Shown here: positions 20,040 to 30,278 of the stretch, in pieces
How positions within the stretch are numbered: the stretch's first letter is position 1
Layout: every line of letters begins with the position of its first letter
DNA from: Paraprevotella clara YIT 11840
GTDB taxonomy: Bacteria; Bacteroidota; Bacteroidia; Bacteroidales; Bacteroidaceae
Length of the DNA: 64,000 bases
NCBI RefSeq assembly: GCF_000233955.1
Contig: NZ_JH376579.1
Location: 1 to 64,000, forward strand
Direction: 5' to 3'
Position numbers and translations under genes: made by a program
Notes under the pieces: generated by a model
The model's input: only the letters and a program-made list of their open reading frames with translations
What the model was told of the DNA's origin: nothing
The model's database searches: none

Positions 20040-20114
20040 TGCGGCTTCCCCTGCCGCACATCGGAAAATAATCCCAATTTATATGGGTATCAGACCGATT
20101 TTTCCGTAACTTTG
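20040..20114 (+). promoter_or_regulatory. Alkaline phosphatase promoter with nested inverted repeats
   Basis: The 337-bp divergent gap before the phosphatase holds a 6-bp hairpin (20040-20045 with 20053-20058). It then has an inverted pair CGGAAAA (20062-20068) / TTTTCCG (20100-20106) enclosing CCCA (20073-20076) / TGGG (20084-20087). The pair abuts a perfect -7 box TAACTTTG at 20107-20114, 29 bp before the ATG. The nested palindrome sits where -33 should be and is a candidate operator. Confidence 0.5.
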
Positions 20115-20143
20115 GCTCATCAACTATTAGCATTGACATCATC

Positions 20144-21559
20144 ATGAGAAGAAGACTACTATCACTTTGTGCCGTTTTTTGTATGGCACTGGTCGTAATG
20201 GCTGAGGGCAAAGCCAAGTATGTATTTTATTTTATCGGTGACGGAATGGGAGTCAACCAAGTAAACGGAACGGAGACCTATATGGCCGCCGTGGAAGGAC
20301 GTATCGGAACATCACCGCTCTGCTTTGCACAATTTCCATACGTGGGGCTTGTCACGACGTATTCCGGTACGAACGGGGTAACCGATTCTGCCGCCGGAGG
20401 CACGGCCCTTGCTACCGGAAACAAAACGAAAAACGGAGCATTGGGCGTCAAAGCCGACTTGACCACCCGTATCAATAGTATAGCCGCTTTGGCCAAATCA
20501 GAGGGGAAGGCCGTAGGCGTCACTACAAGCGTATCCGTGGATCATGCCACTCCCGCATCTTTCTATGCCCACGTAAAAGACCGGAACATGTATCATCAAA
20601 TCGGCAAAGACCTCATAGCAGCCGGTTTCGATTTCTATGCCGGTTCCGATTTCCTGCAACCGGAAAACAATGAACTGAGCGGAAATAAGGACTTGTACAC
20701 ACAATGCCGAGAGGCCGGTTATACCATCGCACGCGGATATGCCGACTACCGTAAAAAGGCAAAAAAAGCCGGTAAAATGCTCCTGTTGCAAACCGAAACG
20801 GCCAGCAAGGCAGACCGTACCAGTATCGCCTACGCCATAGACCGCCAAAAGAATGACCTTACCTTACAGGATATTACCCGGGCAGCCATCCATTTCCTCA
20901 GCCAAAAGGATACGGACGGTTTCTTCTTGATGGTGGAAGGCGGAAAAATCGACTGGGCTTGCCACAGCAACGATGCGGCAACAGCTTTTAAAGAGGTTAT
21001 AGACATGGACAATGCCATCAAAGTGGCATACGAGTTCTATGAACAGCATCCCGACGAAACGCTGATTATCATCACAGCCGACCACGAGACCGGAGGGATT
21101 GTTTTGGGAACAGGTAAGTACGAACTGCATACCGACCTGCTGAAATACCAAAAACAAAGTGCGGGAGCCTTCAGTAAAATGATAGCCGCACAACACCAGA
21201 AAGAGGGCAAAAAGTTCACGTGGGACTTCGTACGCAAGCAGTTACAGGATAACTTCGGATTTTGGTCTCAAATACCATTGGATGACCGGGAAGCGGAGCA
21301 ACTCAAAAAAGCATACGAGAATTTCTGTGAAGGAGTGGCCAAAGACACGAAGACTTTGTATGAAAGCGAAAACATCATTGCCTCTACAGCACGGCAACTC
21401 ATGGCTCGAAAAGCTATGGTAGGATGGCAAAGCGGAGGACATTCCAACGGCTATGTTCCGGTGTTTGCTATAGGAGCCGGCGCTGAAGAATTCACCGGAC
21501 GTATCGACAACACGGAAATCCCTAAAAAGATAGCTGAAATAGCGGGCTACAAGGAATAA
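20144..21559 (+). CDS. Alkaline phosphatase (PhoA-type phosphomonoesterase)
   Basis: A 471-residue secreted enzyme that releases inorganic phosphate from phosphomonoesters in the periplasm or at the surface. It has a signal peptide (about 1-21), the metal-binding opening FYFIGDGMG, and nucleophile Ser82 in VTDSAAGGTALATG. Further metal ligands lie in VDHATPASFYAH, VEGGKIDWACHSND and IITADHETGG, and the last metal His is probably in SGGHSNGYVPVFAIG. It opens a run of phosphate-ester genes (SusC, SusD, phosphoesterase, GDPD) but is separated from them by a terminator. It could work on the monoesters that those enzymes release. Confidence 0.93.
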   Translation: MRRRLLSLCAVFCMALVVMAEGKAKYVFYFIGDGMGVNQVNGTETYMAAVEGRIGTSPLCFAQFPYVGLVTTYSGTNGVTDSAAGGTALATGNKTKNGALGVKADLTTRINSIAALAKSEGKAVGVTTSVSVDHATPASFYAHVKDRNMYHQIGKDLIAAGFDFYAGSDFLQPENNELSGNKDLYTQCREAGYTIARGYADYRKKAKKAGKMLLLQTETASKADRTSIAYAIDRQKNDLTLQDITRAAIHFLSQKDTDGFFLMVEGGKIDWACHSNDAATAFKEVIDMDNAIKVAYEFYEQHPDETLIIITADHETGGIVLGTGKYELHTDLLKYQKQSAGAFSKMIAAQHQKEGKKFTWDFVRKQLQDNFGFWSQIPLDDREAEQLKKAYENFCEGVAKDTKTLYESENIIASTARQLMARKAMVGWQSGGHSNGYVPVFAIGAGAEEFTGRIDNTEIPKKIAEIAGYKE

Positions 21560-21590
21560 GGAAGACAAAACACACAACCTATAAATAGAA

Positions 21591-21630
21591 AGAGAAGTAC
21601 AGGAAGGAGTTCCTCGTACTTCTCTTTTTT
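21591..21630 (+). terminator. Intrinsic terminator after alkaline phosphatase
   Basis: Arms 21591-21600 and 21616-21625 pair perfectly over 10 bp with a further AGGA/TCCT pairing in the loop. Six T end the element at 21630. Confidence 0.8.
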
Positions 21631-21638
21631 CTTTTTCA

Positions 21639-21744
21639 AATGTCATATATACCTGATTTTATTTGTATTAACAGGAATGACATAGCATTGCAACCAACAT
21701 TTAAAACGAACGTTACAGTGTCTTAAAAAGACTTTAGTTCCTTT
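21639..21744 (+). promoter_or_regulatory. Upstream region of the phospho-locus SusC gene
   Basis: Between the terminator and susC the sequence holds TGTCATATATACCTGATT (about 21641-21658). By eye this resembles the proteobacterial Pho-box layout at about 11 of 18 positions. An inverted pair ATGTCAT/ATGACAT spans about 21640-21683. A near-match -7 box (TTCCTTTG, first base pair not TA) lies at about 21737-21744. Regulatory meaning is inferred. Confidence 0.25.
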
Positions 21745-21792
21745 GCAGTGTATTTAGAAAGCGACTCAAATACATATAGCAAATAGAAAAAA

Positions 21793-24700
21793 ATGGAAAC
21801 TAAAGTTTTAACGAAATTGAGCAAGAGTATGGCTATCCTGGCTATCAGCAGCCTGACGACCCATGCCATACAGGCTCAAAGCTTGGTGAGAGGTCAAGTG
21901 ACGGACACAAAGGGTGAACCGTTAATGGGCGCCACTATCAAGGTAAAGAACAGTCAAGAAGGAGCCATCACGGACTTGGACGGAAAGTTTTCGTTCGAAA
22001 GCAAACGGACGCTGACAGCCAAGGACCGCCTGGAGGTGAAATATGTAGGTTTCAAGACACAAGAAATCGAATATTCCAATAAAGCCCTCCAAGTTCATTT
22101 GGAGGAAGACGCGGAAGAAATCAATGAGGTAGTGGTAACCGCATTGGGCATCAAACGCGACGAGAAAGGCTTGGGATACGCCACGACGAAAGTGGAAGGC
22201 AGCCAAATCACCGGTACAATGCCGGCTAACTGGTCGTCGGCTCTGACAGGAAAAGTGGCCGGGTTGAGCATCATCTCTTCCGGAGGACCGCTAAGTACCA
22301 GTCGGATATCCGTGCGAGGAGATGTTTCACTGAATGCGAATGGCAATAATGCCTTGGTAGTCGTAGACGGTGTTCCCCTGAGCAGCCCGATGACCAACCC
22401 GGGAATGGCCTACGGAGCCGGCGATGCAGCCGAACTCTCGGTAGACTACGGCAATGGTTTCTCAGACTTGAATCCGGAAGACATCGAAAGTATCCAGGTA
22501 TTGAAAGGAGCCAGTGCCACAGCCTTGTACGGTTCGCGTGCAGCAAACGGCGTCATCATGGTAACCACCAAATCGGGAGCCAATGCCAAAAAGGGGCTTG
22601 GCGTTTCTTATAGCGCCCACGTCAGTATGGATAACGTCATGCGCTGGCCCGACTATCAATATGAATTCGGACAAGGACAAGCCAAAAACATCGGTGCGGA
22701 AGGTACGGCATACACCGGACAACATTACTATTCATACGGTGCCGGTCCGGACGGAACTCCCAGCACCAGTGGAACCAGCAGCGCGTTCGGTCCGCGTTTC
22801 GAAGGACAGATGTTCTATCAATACTCTCCGGAGAACCAAGGCCGTGCCGACGCTGCGACTCCTTGGGTGGCTTACAAAGACAACCGGAAAGACCTGTTTC
22901 AAACAGGTTATACCCTAACCAACTCCGTAGCGTTGACCGGAAAATCAGACCGGGGCAACCTGAGAGCCTCTATCACACATACCAAAAACGAATGGATATT
23001 GCCCAATACCGGCTTTCAACGCGTATCGGCCATGATATCGGCAGCCCAACAAATCTCGCGTGCTTTACGTGTCAACTTCAAAACGAGCTATACTTATCGT
23101 AAAATCAACAACACTCCCGCATTGGGATACAACAGCAATTCCATTGCTTACTTCCTCATCTTCCAGAATCCGAACGTGAACCTGGACTGGCTGCGCCCCA
23201 TGTGGAAAAAGGGCCAGGAAGGACTTGAACAGTTGCAACCTTACAGTAGCTACATCGGTAATCCCTTTGTCACGCTGTACGAAGCAGAGAATCCTTCGGA
23301 AAAACATAACGTCGTCTCTACCGTATCGGCCAACCTGAAGCTAAGCAGTAAGTTCGACTTCATGATACGTTCCGGCATACAACTCTCGGCCGACCAGCGC
23401 GAACAGCATCGCCCCATCAGCGACGTGGTATTCCGCAACGGGTTCTTTAAGAAAGAAAACGTTTTCGACTACGAATTGAATAGCGACGCCTTGTTGACCT
23501 ATCATGATTCATACGACGGAGGATTCCACCTCAATGCTTCCGTAGGAGGCAACATGATGCAACAACGTTATGACCTACTGTCGGCTTCCGTCAACGGACT
23601 TATTACCCCCGGTGTGTACAAGCTGTCTAACGGAATCTCTAATCCGAATGTCGTGAATACCATCCGACGGAAAGCTTTGAACAGCCTTTATTTCACCGCC
23701 AACCTGTCCTGGCAGTCCAAACTGTTCCTCGATGTGACAGGACGCAACGACTGGTCGTCTACCCTTCCCCGTAACCACCGTTCTTTCTTCTATCCTTCGG
23801 TCAGCGCCAGTGCCGTCATGAATGAATTATTTGCTCTGCCCGACCCCATCAGTTTCTTTAAGCTCAGGGCTTCTTTCGCCCAAGTCGGTAACGACACCGA
23901 CCCTTATAAGACCTCCGCTTACTACGACAACAGCAATTTTCCGGGGTCGGCCGAAGTGGCTTCCACTTTATACAATCAAGACTTTAAACCTGAAATCTCG
24001 ACGAACTACGAGGCCGGCTTCGACTTCCGTATGTTCGACAATCGAATAGGTGTAGACTTCTCGTTTTACTATAATCGTACTAAAAACCAAATTCTGGATG
24101 CTCCTCTCGACCCGACCACAGGATACAGCCGCGGCACAATCAATTCCGGCTGTGTCCGTAACAGGGGATATGAATTGGAAATCACGGCCACGCCGGTCCT
24201 GACACGCGACTTCCGATGGAACACGACGCTCACATGGTCGAAGAATGACAATAAAATACTCTCACTGGCTGAAGGAGCAGACGAAAACCAGGTCATCAGC
24301 ACTGTGGGAACCGCATCTATCATCGGACGTGTAGGAGGTACCACAGGAGATTTATGGGGCTACAAACTGGTACGCGACCCCGAGGGCAACGTGGTTATCG
24401 GAGACAACGGTCTACCCGAACAAGCCGACGAAATCGAATATGTAGGTACGGCCTATGCCGACTGGAAAGCCGGATGGTATAATGAGTTCTCTTATAAAGG
24501 CTTTAAATTAGGTATTCTGCTTGACGGACAAGTAGGCGGTACAATCTACAGCATGTCATTCCACAAAATGATGGAACAAGGCAAACTTACACAATCTCTG
24601 AACGGGCGCCTTCTGGGTACGGAGTATTATATGGATGCCAGCGACCCGCGCATTGCCGCCGCCGGCTACACGCCTCAAAGCGGAATGTACATGATAGCAC

Positions 24701-25062
24701 CGGGCGTGGTACGGAATGACGACGGAACGTTCTCACCCAACACGAAAGTGGTAACTATCGAAAGTTTTTATAAGGAGTATTATCGGAGAGCCAATGTAGA
24801 AACCAACTCGTTCGATGCCTCTTTCTTGAAAATCAGAGAAATCCGATTGGAATACGAACTCCCTAAGAAAGTCTTGGAAAAATCTCCATTCTCAAAAGCC
24901 TCGATAGCCGTATACGGACGCAATCTGTGGTGTTTCACCGACTATCCTCTCTTCGACCCGGAATCCGTAGCCCTGGACGGCAGTTCCATGGTATCCGGTA
25001 TAGAAACAGGCTCACTGCCTACTACAAGAACTTTCGGCTTCAACCTCAATCTTACTTTCTAA
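21793..25062 (+). CDS. SusC/RagA-family TonB-dependent transporter
   Basis: A 1089-residue outer-membrane importer. The signal peptide ends near ATHAIQAQ-type residues (about 1-29) and a carboxypeptidase-regulatory-like domain follows ([19 protein letters not shown], about 30-110). The SusC signature [18 protein letters not shown] and the plug ([37 protein letters not shown]) lead into a barrel ending NLNLTF. It starts a four- or five-gene operon with SusD, a small secreted protein, a phosphoesterase and a GDPD. The cargo is therefore more likely a phosphate ester or phospholipid head group than a glycan, which is an inference from neighbours only. Confidence 0.93.
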   Translation: METKVLTKLSKSMAILAISSLTTHAIQAQSLVRGQVTDTKGEPLMGATIKVKNSQEGAITDLDGKFSFESKRTLTAKDRLEVKYVGFKTQEIEYSNKALQVHLEEDAEEINEVVVTALGIKRDEKGLGYATTKVEGSQITGTMPANWSSALTGKVAGLSIISSGGPLSTSRISVRGDVSLNANGNNALVVVDGVPLSSPMTNPGMAYGAGDAAELSVDYGNGFSDLNPEDIESIQVLKGASATALYGSRAANGVIMVTTKSGANAKKGLGVSYSAHVSMDNVMRWPDYQYEFGQGQAKNIGAEGTAYTGQHYYSYGAGPDGTPSTSGTSSAFGPRFEGQMFYQYSPENQGRADAATPWVAYKDNRKDLFQTGYTLTNSVALTGKSDRGNLRASITHTKNEWILPNTGFQRVSAMISAAQQISRALRVNFKTSYTYRKINNTPALGYNSNSIAYFLIFQNPNVNLDWLRPMWKKGQEGLEQLQPYSSYIGNPFVTLYEAENPSEKHNVVSTVSANLKLSSKFDFMIRSGIQLSADQREQHRPISDVVFRNGFFKKENVFDYELNSDALLTYHDSYDGGFHLNASVGGNMMQQRYDLLSASVNGLITPGVYKLSNGISNPNVVNTIRRKALNSLYFTANLSWQSKLFLDVTGRNDWSSTLPRNHRSFFYPSVSASAVMNELFALPDPISFFKLRASFAQVGNDTDPYKTSAYYDNSNFPGSAEVASTLYNQDFKPEISTNYEAGFDFRMFDNRIGVDFSFYYNRTKNQILDAPLDPTTGYSRGTINSGCVRNRGYELEITATPVLTRDFRWNTTLTWSKNDNKILSLAEGADENQVISTVGTASIIGRVGGTTGDLWGYKLVRDPEGNVVIGDNGLPEQADEIEYVGTAYADWKAGWYNEFSYKGFKLGILLDGQVGGTIYSMSFHKMMEQGKLTQSLNGRLLGTEYYMDASDPRIAAAGYTPQSGMYMIAPGVVRNDDGTFSPNTKVVTIESFYKEYYRRANVETNSFDASFLKIREIRLEYELPKKVLEKSPFSKASIAVYGRNLWCFTDYPLFDPESVALDGSSMVSGIETGSLPTTRTFGFNLNLTF

Positions 25063-25074
25063 AGAACAAAAACA

Positions 25075-26538
25075 ATGAAAAGAACGAATCTTTTAAGAAA
25101 TATCACACTCGGAATGGTATTAAGCGGCTTTGCCTGCTCGTCATGTACCGATTTCGATGAGCTGAATACAGACCCCACACGTATGGAAAAGGTGAATCCC
25201 GGCACTCTGCTCGACCCGATTCTTTACGACATGGGCACTTATAACTGGAACCGCTATTACGACTACACATTTCCTTTGATGCAATGCCTCGTAAGCAATA
25301 ACGGCACAAGCGGAGTAGGATGGTGGAACATGACAGACTCCCGAGGCGACGGGACGTGGAACACCTACTACAAATGGATCAACAATGCCAAAGAAATCCA
25401 ACGGCTCAATGCCCGACTGGCTTCCCCCGAACCGAACTACGAAGCCGTATCCCTCACCTTGCAAAGCTGGATGTACGGCATATTGGCCGACGCTTTCGGT
25501 GACATTCCCATGTCGGAAGCCTGTTCGGCCGACCAAGGTATTCTTGCTCCCCGGTTCGACCGGCAAGAACAAGTCTACCGGCAAATCCTCGACAATCTGA
25601 AAACGGCCAACAGTTTGTTTGATACAGAAAGCGGACTCGTGTACAACACTTCCGGAGACATGCTTTACAGCACTACCGACGGAGAGGGCATCAAGAAATG
25701 GCAGAAATTCTGTAATTCGCTCCGCATGCGTACCTTGACCCGGCTCTTGGATGCAGAAGGTTTTAACGCACAAGCCGAACTACAGGAAATGTACGACAAC
25801 CCGGCTACGTATCCCGTATTCGAATCTAATGACGATGCTGCCATGTTGGGCATATCGGGGGTATTCCCTGAAGAGGCACCCATGGCACGCCCTCAAGATT
25901 TCACTTCATACGTCAACTTATCTGAATTCTTCATCGACCTACTCAACTCCTGGAATGACCCGCGCCTGCCGGTATTTGCCACCCAAGTGGAACAGGAAGA
26001 CGGTACCAAAGCCTACGTGGGACTTCCCAGTGGTTATCTGACTCTACCGGCCATAACAGCTTCCCTCCCCAACCAAAGTATGGCAAAGGCTCCGATGGAC
26101 CTTACCTTGATGTCGTACGCAGAAGTGGAATTCATCAAGGCAGAATTGTTCCAAAAAGGAATCCTCCCCGGCGGCGCCACAGAAGCTGAAACCGCCTACA
26201 AGAAAGGCGTACAGGCTTCTGTGGAACAGTGGAACGCCACACTCCCCGCCGATTATTTCGATAATCCTCAAGCCCGATACGACGGTTCCTTGGAGCGTAT
26301 CATGAATCAAAAGTTCGTGGCCTTGTATTTCTGCGACTATCAACAATGGTTCGAATACAACCGTACGGGGTATCCGGTTCTTCCCGTAGGAGAAGGCATA
26401 CAAATCAGCCACAACCAAATGCCTCGAAGGTTTAAATATCCGGCCGCCGTGCAACGTACCAATATGGCAAACTATCAGGAAGCCAAGAAAAACATGGGTG
26501 GCGATGAGTTTTCCATCAAGTTGATTTGGCAGAAGTAA
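25075..26538 (+). CDS. SusD/RagB-family nutrient-binding lipoprotein (SusD-like_2 type)
   Basis: A 487-residue surface lipoprotein with the anchor region CSSCTDFDELNTDP; the lipid Cys is probably Cys24. TPR-like helices and the motifs NPGTLLDPILYDMGTYNW and YADWQQ-like segments place it in the SusD-like_2 branch rather than classic SusD. It begins 12 bp after susC and would cap the transporter and bind its cargo. Like its partner, it is set among phosphate-ester hydrolases. Confidence 0.88.
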   Translation: MKRTNLLRNITLGMVLSGFACSSCTDFDELNTDPTRMEKVNPGTLLDPILYDMGTYNWNRYYDYTFPLMQCLVSNNGTSGVGWWNMTDSRGDGTWNTYYKWINNAKEIQRLNARLASPEPNYEAVSLTLQSWMYGILADAFGDIPMSEACSADQGILAPRFDRQEQVYRQILDNLKTANSLFDTESGLVYNTSGDMLYSTTDGEGIKKWQKFCNSLRMRTLTRLLDAEGFNAQAELQEMYDNPATYPVFESNDDAAMLGISGVFPEEAPMARPQDFTSYVNLSEFFIDLLNSWNDPRLPVFATQVEQEDGTKAYVGLPSGYLTLPAITASLPNQSMAKAPMDLTLMSYAEVEFIKAELFQKGILPGGATEAETAYKKGVQASVEQWNATLPADYFDNPQARYDGSLERIMNQKFVALYFCDYQQWFEYNRTGYPVLPVGEGIQISHNQMPRRFKYPAAVQRTNMANYQEAKKNMGGDEFSIKLIWQK

Positions 26539-26556
26539 AACAAAACATAGAAGAAT

Positions 26557-27105
26557 ATGAAAAAAATTATTGTAGCAATGGCTGTTTGCTGCTGCGCAGG
26601 AACAGTCCCCGTAGAAGCCTGTCCGGAGAACCATACGGAAACAACCGTCTCCACGTCCCATCCGGAAAAAAGAAACACCGAGAGTAAAGAAGCGTTAGGC
26701 ACGGAGTTTGTATTCGATGTATATGGCGACATTCCCGTAGCAAAAGTAGTTTTCGAATCCGACCACTTCCTCGGAGAGGGCATCGCTAAAAAGTGGGACA
26801 CTTTCGTCCATAACTATACTCACGAATACGACATGTCCGTCGGTTTCTCCGACACATCGGTAGAAATAGTCAAACCGGCGGTATATAAAGCCGTCAACAA
26901 GGTGAATAAATATTATAAGAAAGCCGTCAACAAACATCAGGTCAGCCGTGATACCGCCATCACCAGCATGGCTCATATCCTGGACTGCGCCAACGTAATC
27001 TGCTTCGAACAAGACACCCAAACCTTAGAGCAAGCTTTGCGCTCGGCCGACCGACCGGAAGCCATCATCGCCCTATTCGATAAAGTAAAACTCAGAAAAC
27101 ATTAA
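26557..27105 (+). CDS. Small secreted protein of unknown function in the phospho-ester operon
   Basis: A 182-residue protein with a signal peptide (MKKIIVAMAVCCCAGTVPVEA). No family recognised. Residues about 85-115 (EYDMSVGFSDTSVEIVKPAVYKAVN) and about 120-180 are predicted helical, with Lys-rich patches (NKYYKKAVNKHQ). It lies 18 bp after susD and 6 bp before the phosphoesterase, so it is almost certainly part of the operon. Could be a periplasmic accessory or inhibitor; not known. Confidence 0.7.
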   Translation: MKKIIVAMAVCCCAGTVPVEACPENHTETTVSTSHPEKRNTESKEALGTEFVFDVYGDIPVAKVVFESDHFLGEGIAKKWDTFVHNYTHEYDMSVGFSDTSVEIVKPAVYKAVNKVNKYYKKAVNKHQVSRDTAITSMAHILDCANVICFEQDTQTLEQALRSADRPEAIIALFDKVKLRKH

Positions 27106-27111
27106 AAAGCT

Positions 27112-28545
27112 ATGAAACGTAACTATAAACATATCCTATTTCCGTTTGTTTTATGTGGACTGATGGCTGCCCAGACCTCGGCAGCCCCGGGAATCGTCAA
27201 AGGCCGTATCACCGACACCCAAGGAAAACCTGTAGCTCAAGTAGTCGTGACGGACGGACGTAATTTCACTACGACCGATGCCATGGGACATTACCGTATG
27301 GAAAGCGATGCAGAACGCCAGCCGTTAGTTTACATCTCAACCCCATCTGCCTACAAGTTACCGGAAACCGACGGAATTGCTGACAAGTTCTACCAATTCC
27401 AAAAAGCCGATTCACAAGAAAACATCTGTAATTTCATGCTTGAACCACGGGAAACCCCTACCCGCGGGTTTGTATACATTGCCATTTCCGACCCTCAAGT
27501 GAAAACCGACGCTCATCTCGACCGTTTCCGGCAAGAAACCGTTCCCGACCTGAAACGCACAGTGGATTCTTTCAAAGGAAAAGAAGTGGTAGGCATGGCC
27601 GTGGGAGATTTGGTCTGGGATGCCATGAACCTGATGGAACCATACAAAGAAAGTGTTTCCCACTTGGGGCTGACAATGTTCCAAGTCATCGGAAATCACG
27701 ATTTCAACCTTAAGTATGCCGATATGGAACGCACGGAAGTTCCGGAATCGGGTTATGGAGAAGCCGATTACCACAAAGCATTCGGTCCGACCGATTACTC
27801 TTTCAACATCGGCCAAGTACATGTCGTAACCATGAAAGACATAGACTACCAAGGCGGAAAGAAATACAAAGAAGCTTTTACTCCGGCCCAACTGGCATGG
27901 TTGAAAAAGGATTTGAGCTATGTGCCCAAAGGCAGTCTCGTGTTCCTCAACCTGCATGCACCTACTTCCAATACAACGGCAGAGGGCAGTGGAAACACAA
28001 GTAATACATCGGAGCTGTTGGACATTCTCAAAGATTACCAGGTACATATATTTGCCGGCCATACCCATTTCTACGAAAACGCGCAACCTGCGGCTAACAT
28101 CTACGAGCACAACATAGGAGCCGCCTGCGGAGCGTGGTGGGCCGGACACGTGAACCGTTGCGGGGCTCCCAACGGATACCTTATAGTAGAGGTAGACGAC
28201 AAAAACGTGAAATGGCACTACAAAGCTACCGGGAAACCCTCTGACTACCAATTCCGCATCTACAAACCTGGAGAATTCAAAAGCCAACCGAAACAAGTCG
28301 TGGCCAACATCTGGGACTGGGATCCGGATTGGAAAGTAAAATGGTTCGAAGACGGAAAACCGAAAGGCCCGATGCAGCCATTCGAAGATGAAGATCAGGA
28401 CTTCATCACAATGAAAAACGGAAAAGCCGAAGGCTACCACACCCGCCATCTTTTCCGTGCCCAACCTTCTACGTCGGCCCGAACCGTCACGGTCAAAGCG
28501 ACTAACCGTTTTCATGAAAGCTACACACAACAAATCGAACTATAA
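27112..28545 (+). CDS. Secreted calcineurin-like phosphoesterase with N-terminal beta domain
   Basis: A 477-residue exported hydrolase. The signal peptide (about 1-25) is followed by a small beta-sandwich (GIVKGRITDTQGKPVAQ, about 28-105). The metallophosphatase core has metal motifs ISDPQVK (Asp127), GDLVWD, GNHDF (194-198), NLHAP and AGHTHFYE. The C-terminal 150 residues form a further domain (MetallophosC-like) ending NRFHESYTQQIEL. It should cleave phosphomonoesters or diesters outside the cytoplasm. It sits 11 bp upstream of the GDPD, consistent with a joint attack on glycerophosphodiesters or similar head groups. Exact substrate open. Confidence 0.88.
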   Translation: MKRNYKHILFPFVLCGLMAAQTSAAPGIVKGRITDTQGKPVAQVVVTDGRNFTTTDAMGHYRMESDAERQPLVYISTPSAYKLPETDGIADKFYQFQKADSQENICNFMLEPRETPTRGFVYIAISDPQVKTDAHLDRFRQETVPDLKRTVDSFKGKEVVGMAVGDLVWDAMNLMEPYKESVSHLGLTMFQVIGNHDFNLKYADMERTEVPESGYGEADYHKAFGPTDYSFNIGQVHVVTMKDIDYQGGKKYKEAFTPAQLAWLKKDLSYVPKGSLVFLNLHAPTSNTTAEGSGNTSNTSELLDILKDYQVHIFAGHTHFYENAQPAANIYEHNIGAACGAWWAGHVNRCGAPNGYLIVEVDDKNVKWHYKATGKPSDYQFRIYKPGEFKSQPKQVVANIWDWDPDWKVKWFEDGKPKGPMQPFEDEDQDFITMKNGKAEGYHTRHLFRAQPSTSARTVTVKATNRFHESYTQQIEL

Positions 28546-28556
28546 GCCTGATAAAA

Positions 28557-29330
28557 ATGAACATCTATCAAAAAACCATTGCTACAGCCTGTCTTTGCCT
28601 CGCCGCACTAAGCATCCAGGCACAGACACAAGTCATCGCCCATCGAGGTTATTGGAAAGCCGAAGGTTCGGCACAAAACTCATTGGCCTCTTTAAGAAAA
28701 GCGGCCGAAGCGAAAGTCTACGGGGCAGAATTCGACGTACAAATGACTGCCGACGGCATTGTAGTTGTCAATCATGACAATACCATCGGTTCGACAGCCA
28801 TATCCCGGGCTACTTACGAGCAAATCAAAGACAGCAAACTCAAAAACGGAGAGACGTTGCCTACTTTGCAAGCTTATTTAGAGGAAGGACGCAAACTGAA
28901 AGACCTGCAACTTATTCTTGAAATCAAGAAGAACAAAAACAAAGAACATGAAGACCAAGCCGTGAAAACCATCGTAAAAATGGTAAAAGACATGGGAATG
29001 GAAAAACAAACGGAATACATCTCTTTCAGTCTGAACGTATGCGAACAGTTAGTCAAAGCCACCAGCGGAGCCTCCGAGATATTCTACATCAACGGAGACC
29101 TCTCGCCCCAGGAAGCCAAAGCCAAAGGTTTCACCGGCATAGACTATAATTTCAAGGTGTTCGACCAACATCCCGAATGGGTAGAAGAAGCGCATCGCTG
29201 CGGTCTGAAAGTAAATGCCTGGACGACGAACAAAGAAGAAGACCTGAAAAGAATGCGCGACCTGGGAGTAGATTTTGTCACGACCGACCACCCCGTAGAG
29301 GCCATACGACTCATGAAAGAAAAATCATAG
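28557..29330 (+). CDS. Secreted glycerophosphodiester phosphodiesterase
   Basis: A 257-residue enzyme with signal peptide (MNIYQKTIATACLCLAALSIQAQ). The catalytic GDPD signature is complete: IAHRGYW, EFDVQMTADG and VVNHDNTIG, with the later LILEIKKN and VNAWTTNKEED strands. It hydrolyses glycerophosphodiesters to glycerol-3-phosphate and an alcohol. The phosphomonoester can then be split by alkaline phosphatase or the neighbouring phosphoesterase. It is the last gene of the operon and converges on the helix-hairpin-helix gene with only 8 bp between stops and no visible terminator. Confidence 0.92.
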   Translation: MNIYQKTIATACLCLAALSIQAQTQVIAHRGYWKAEGSAQNSLASLRKAAEAKVYGAEFDVQMTADGIVVVNHDNTIGSTAISRATYEQIKDSKLKNGETLPTLQAYLEEGRKLKDLQLILEIKKNKNKEHEDQAVKTIVKMVKDMGMEKQTEYISFSLNVCEQLVKATSGASEIFYINGDLSPQEAKAKGFTGIDYNFKVFDQHPEWVEEAHRCGLKVNAWTTNKEEDLKRMRDLGVDFVTTDHPVEAIRLMKEKS

Positions 29331-29338
29331 CGGACGAG

Positions 29339-30271
29339 TCATTCCTCAAAACTCACATAAGGCTGCAGGCGTTCCAAGTCGGAAGGGGTAAACTCCTCGT
29401 ACAACGACAACGCTTGCAGCTTTTTTATCGGCCCATATTTACGGCGATGCTCCACTATCACCCGGCTCTGATAGAAATTCAAATAGGGATGACGGCGCAA
29501 GCCCTCTACCGACATCCGGTTGACCAGCAACGGACGATGTACGGCCGGGGATACCGTAAACCATCTTCCGATGCTTTCAGGCAACTCCCCCATCTCCTTC
29601 AATTGAGCCACAGACACAAAGCCGCCCAAACGGTTGCGGTAGTCCACAATCCTCCTCGCATAATAAGAACCGATACCGGGAATCTTCTTCAATGTAGCCG
29701 TATCGGCCGTGTTCAGTTCCACCCGTATGCCTTCCGGGAATTTCTCTTGCCGGGGAGGGAGTTCCACGGTGTCTATTCCCGGCAGACCGTGAGGATACAA
29801 GTCCGACATCAACTTATACTTATCAGCAATACGGATATAAGGCAACAGCCTTTCGTAGTCTCCTTTTGTCAGTCCGTAAAGTTTGGAAAAATCTTCCGGA
29901 CGGTGGTAACGTCCGCCACGTGCCCGGTATTTATAAATATTGCGCACTTGCCATGGCGACAAGCCCAAACGGAGCAAAGCGGTGGAATCAGCCGTATTGG
30001 GGTCGAAAAAGAACGTAGCCGGTTTCGCCTTAACGGGTTGTCCGTAGGTTGGCCCGCTACGTACGACTACCACGGTATCCGGTTTCAATCCGGCAAAAAA
30101 GCGTTCATAAACCAACGAGTCTCCGCTGTCTTCTTTCGCCGGTGTCCGACGGTCGAACCACAAGAAAAAAGAAGTGGATAACACAATCCCCATCAATACG
30201 CCCGCCAACAGTAAGATCGCCCTTCTGTCCGCTTTCGAAAAATAGAAGAGATTACGCCACGTCCGCCTCAT
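29339..30271 (-). CDS. Membrane-anchored helix-hairpin-helix protein (ComEA-like)
   Basis: A 310-residue protein with an N-terminal cytoplasmic stretch and one membrane helix (about 16-36). At least three helix-hairpin-helix modules follow: FDPNTADSTALLRLGL, VELNTADTATLKKIPGIG and a third near residues 240-300 (YLNFYQSRVIVEHRRKYG). Such HhH repeats bind DNA backbone; ComEA-type proteins take part in DNA uptake, but Bacteroidetes members are mostly untested. It follows the Na+ transporter by 7 bp, so the two are cotranscribed. Confidence 0.8.
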   Translation of the reverse strand: MRRTWRNLFYFSKADRRAILLLAGVLMGIVLSTSFFLWFDRRTPAKEDSGDSLVYERFFAGLKPDTVVVVRSGPTYGQPVKAKPATFFFDPNTADSTALLRLGLSPWQVRNIYKYRARGGRYHRPEDFSKLYGLTKGDYERLLPYIRIADKYKLMSDLYPHGLPGIDTVELPPRQEKFPEGIRVELNTADTATLKKIPGIGSYYARRIVDYRNRLGGFVSVAQLKEMGELPESIGRWFTVSPAVHRPLLVNRMSVEGLRRHPYLNFYQSRVIVEHRRKYGPIKKLQALSLYEEFTPSDLERLQPYVSFEE

Positions 30272-30278
30272 TTTCCGG

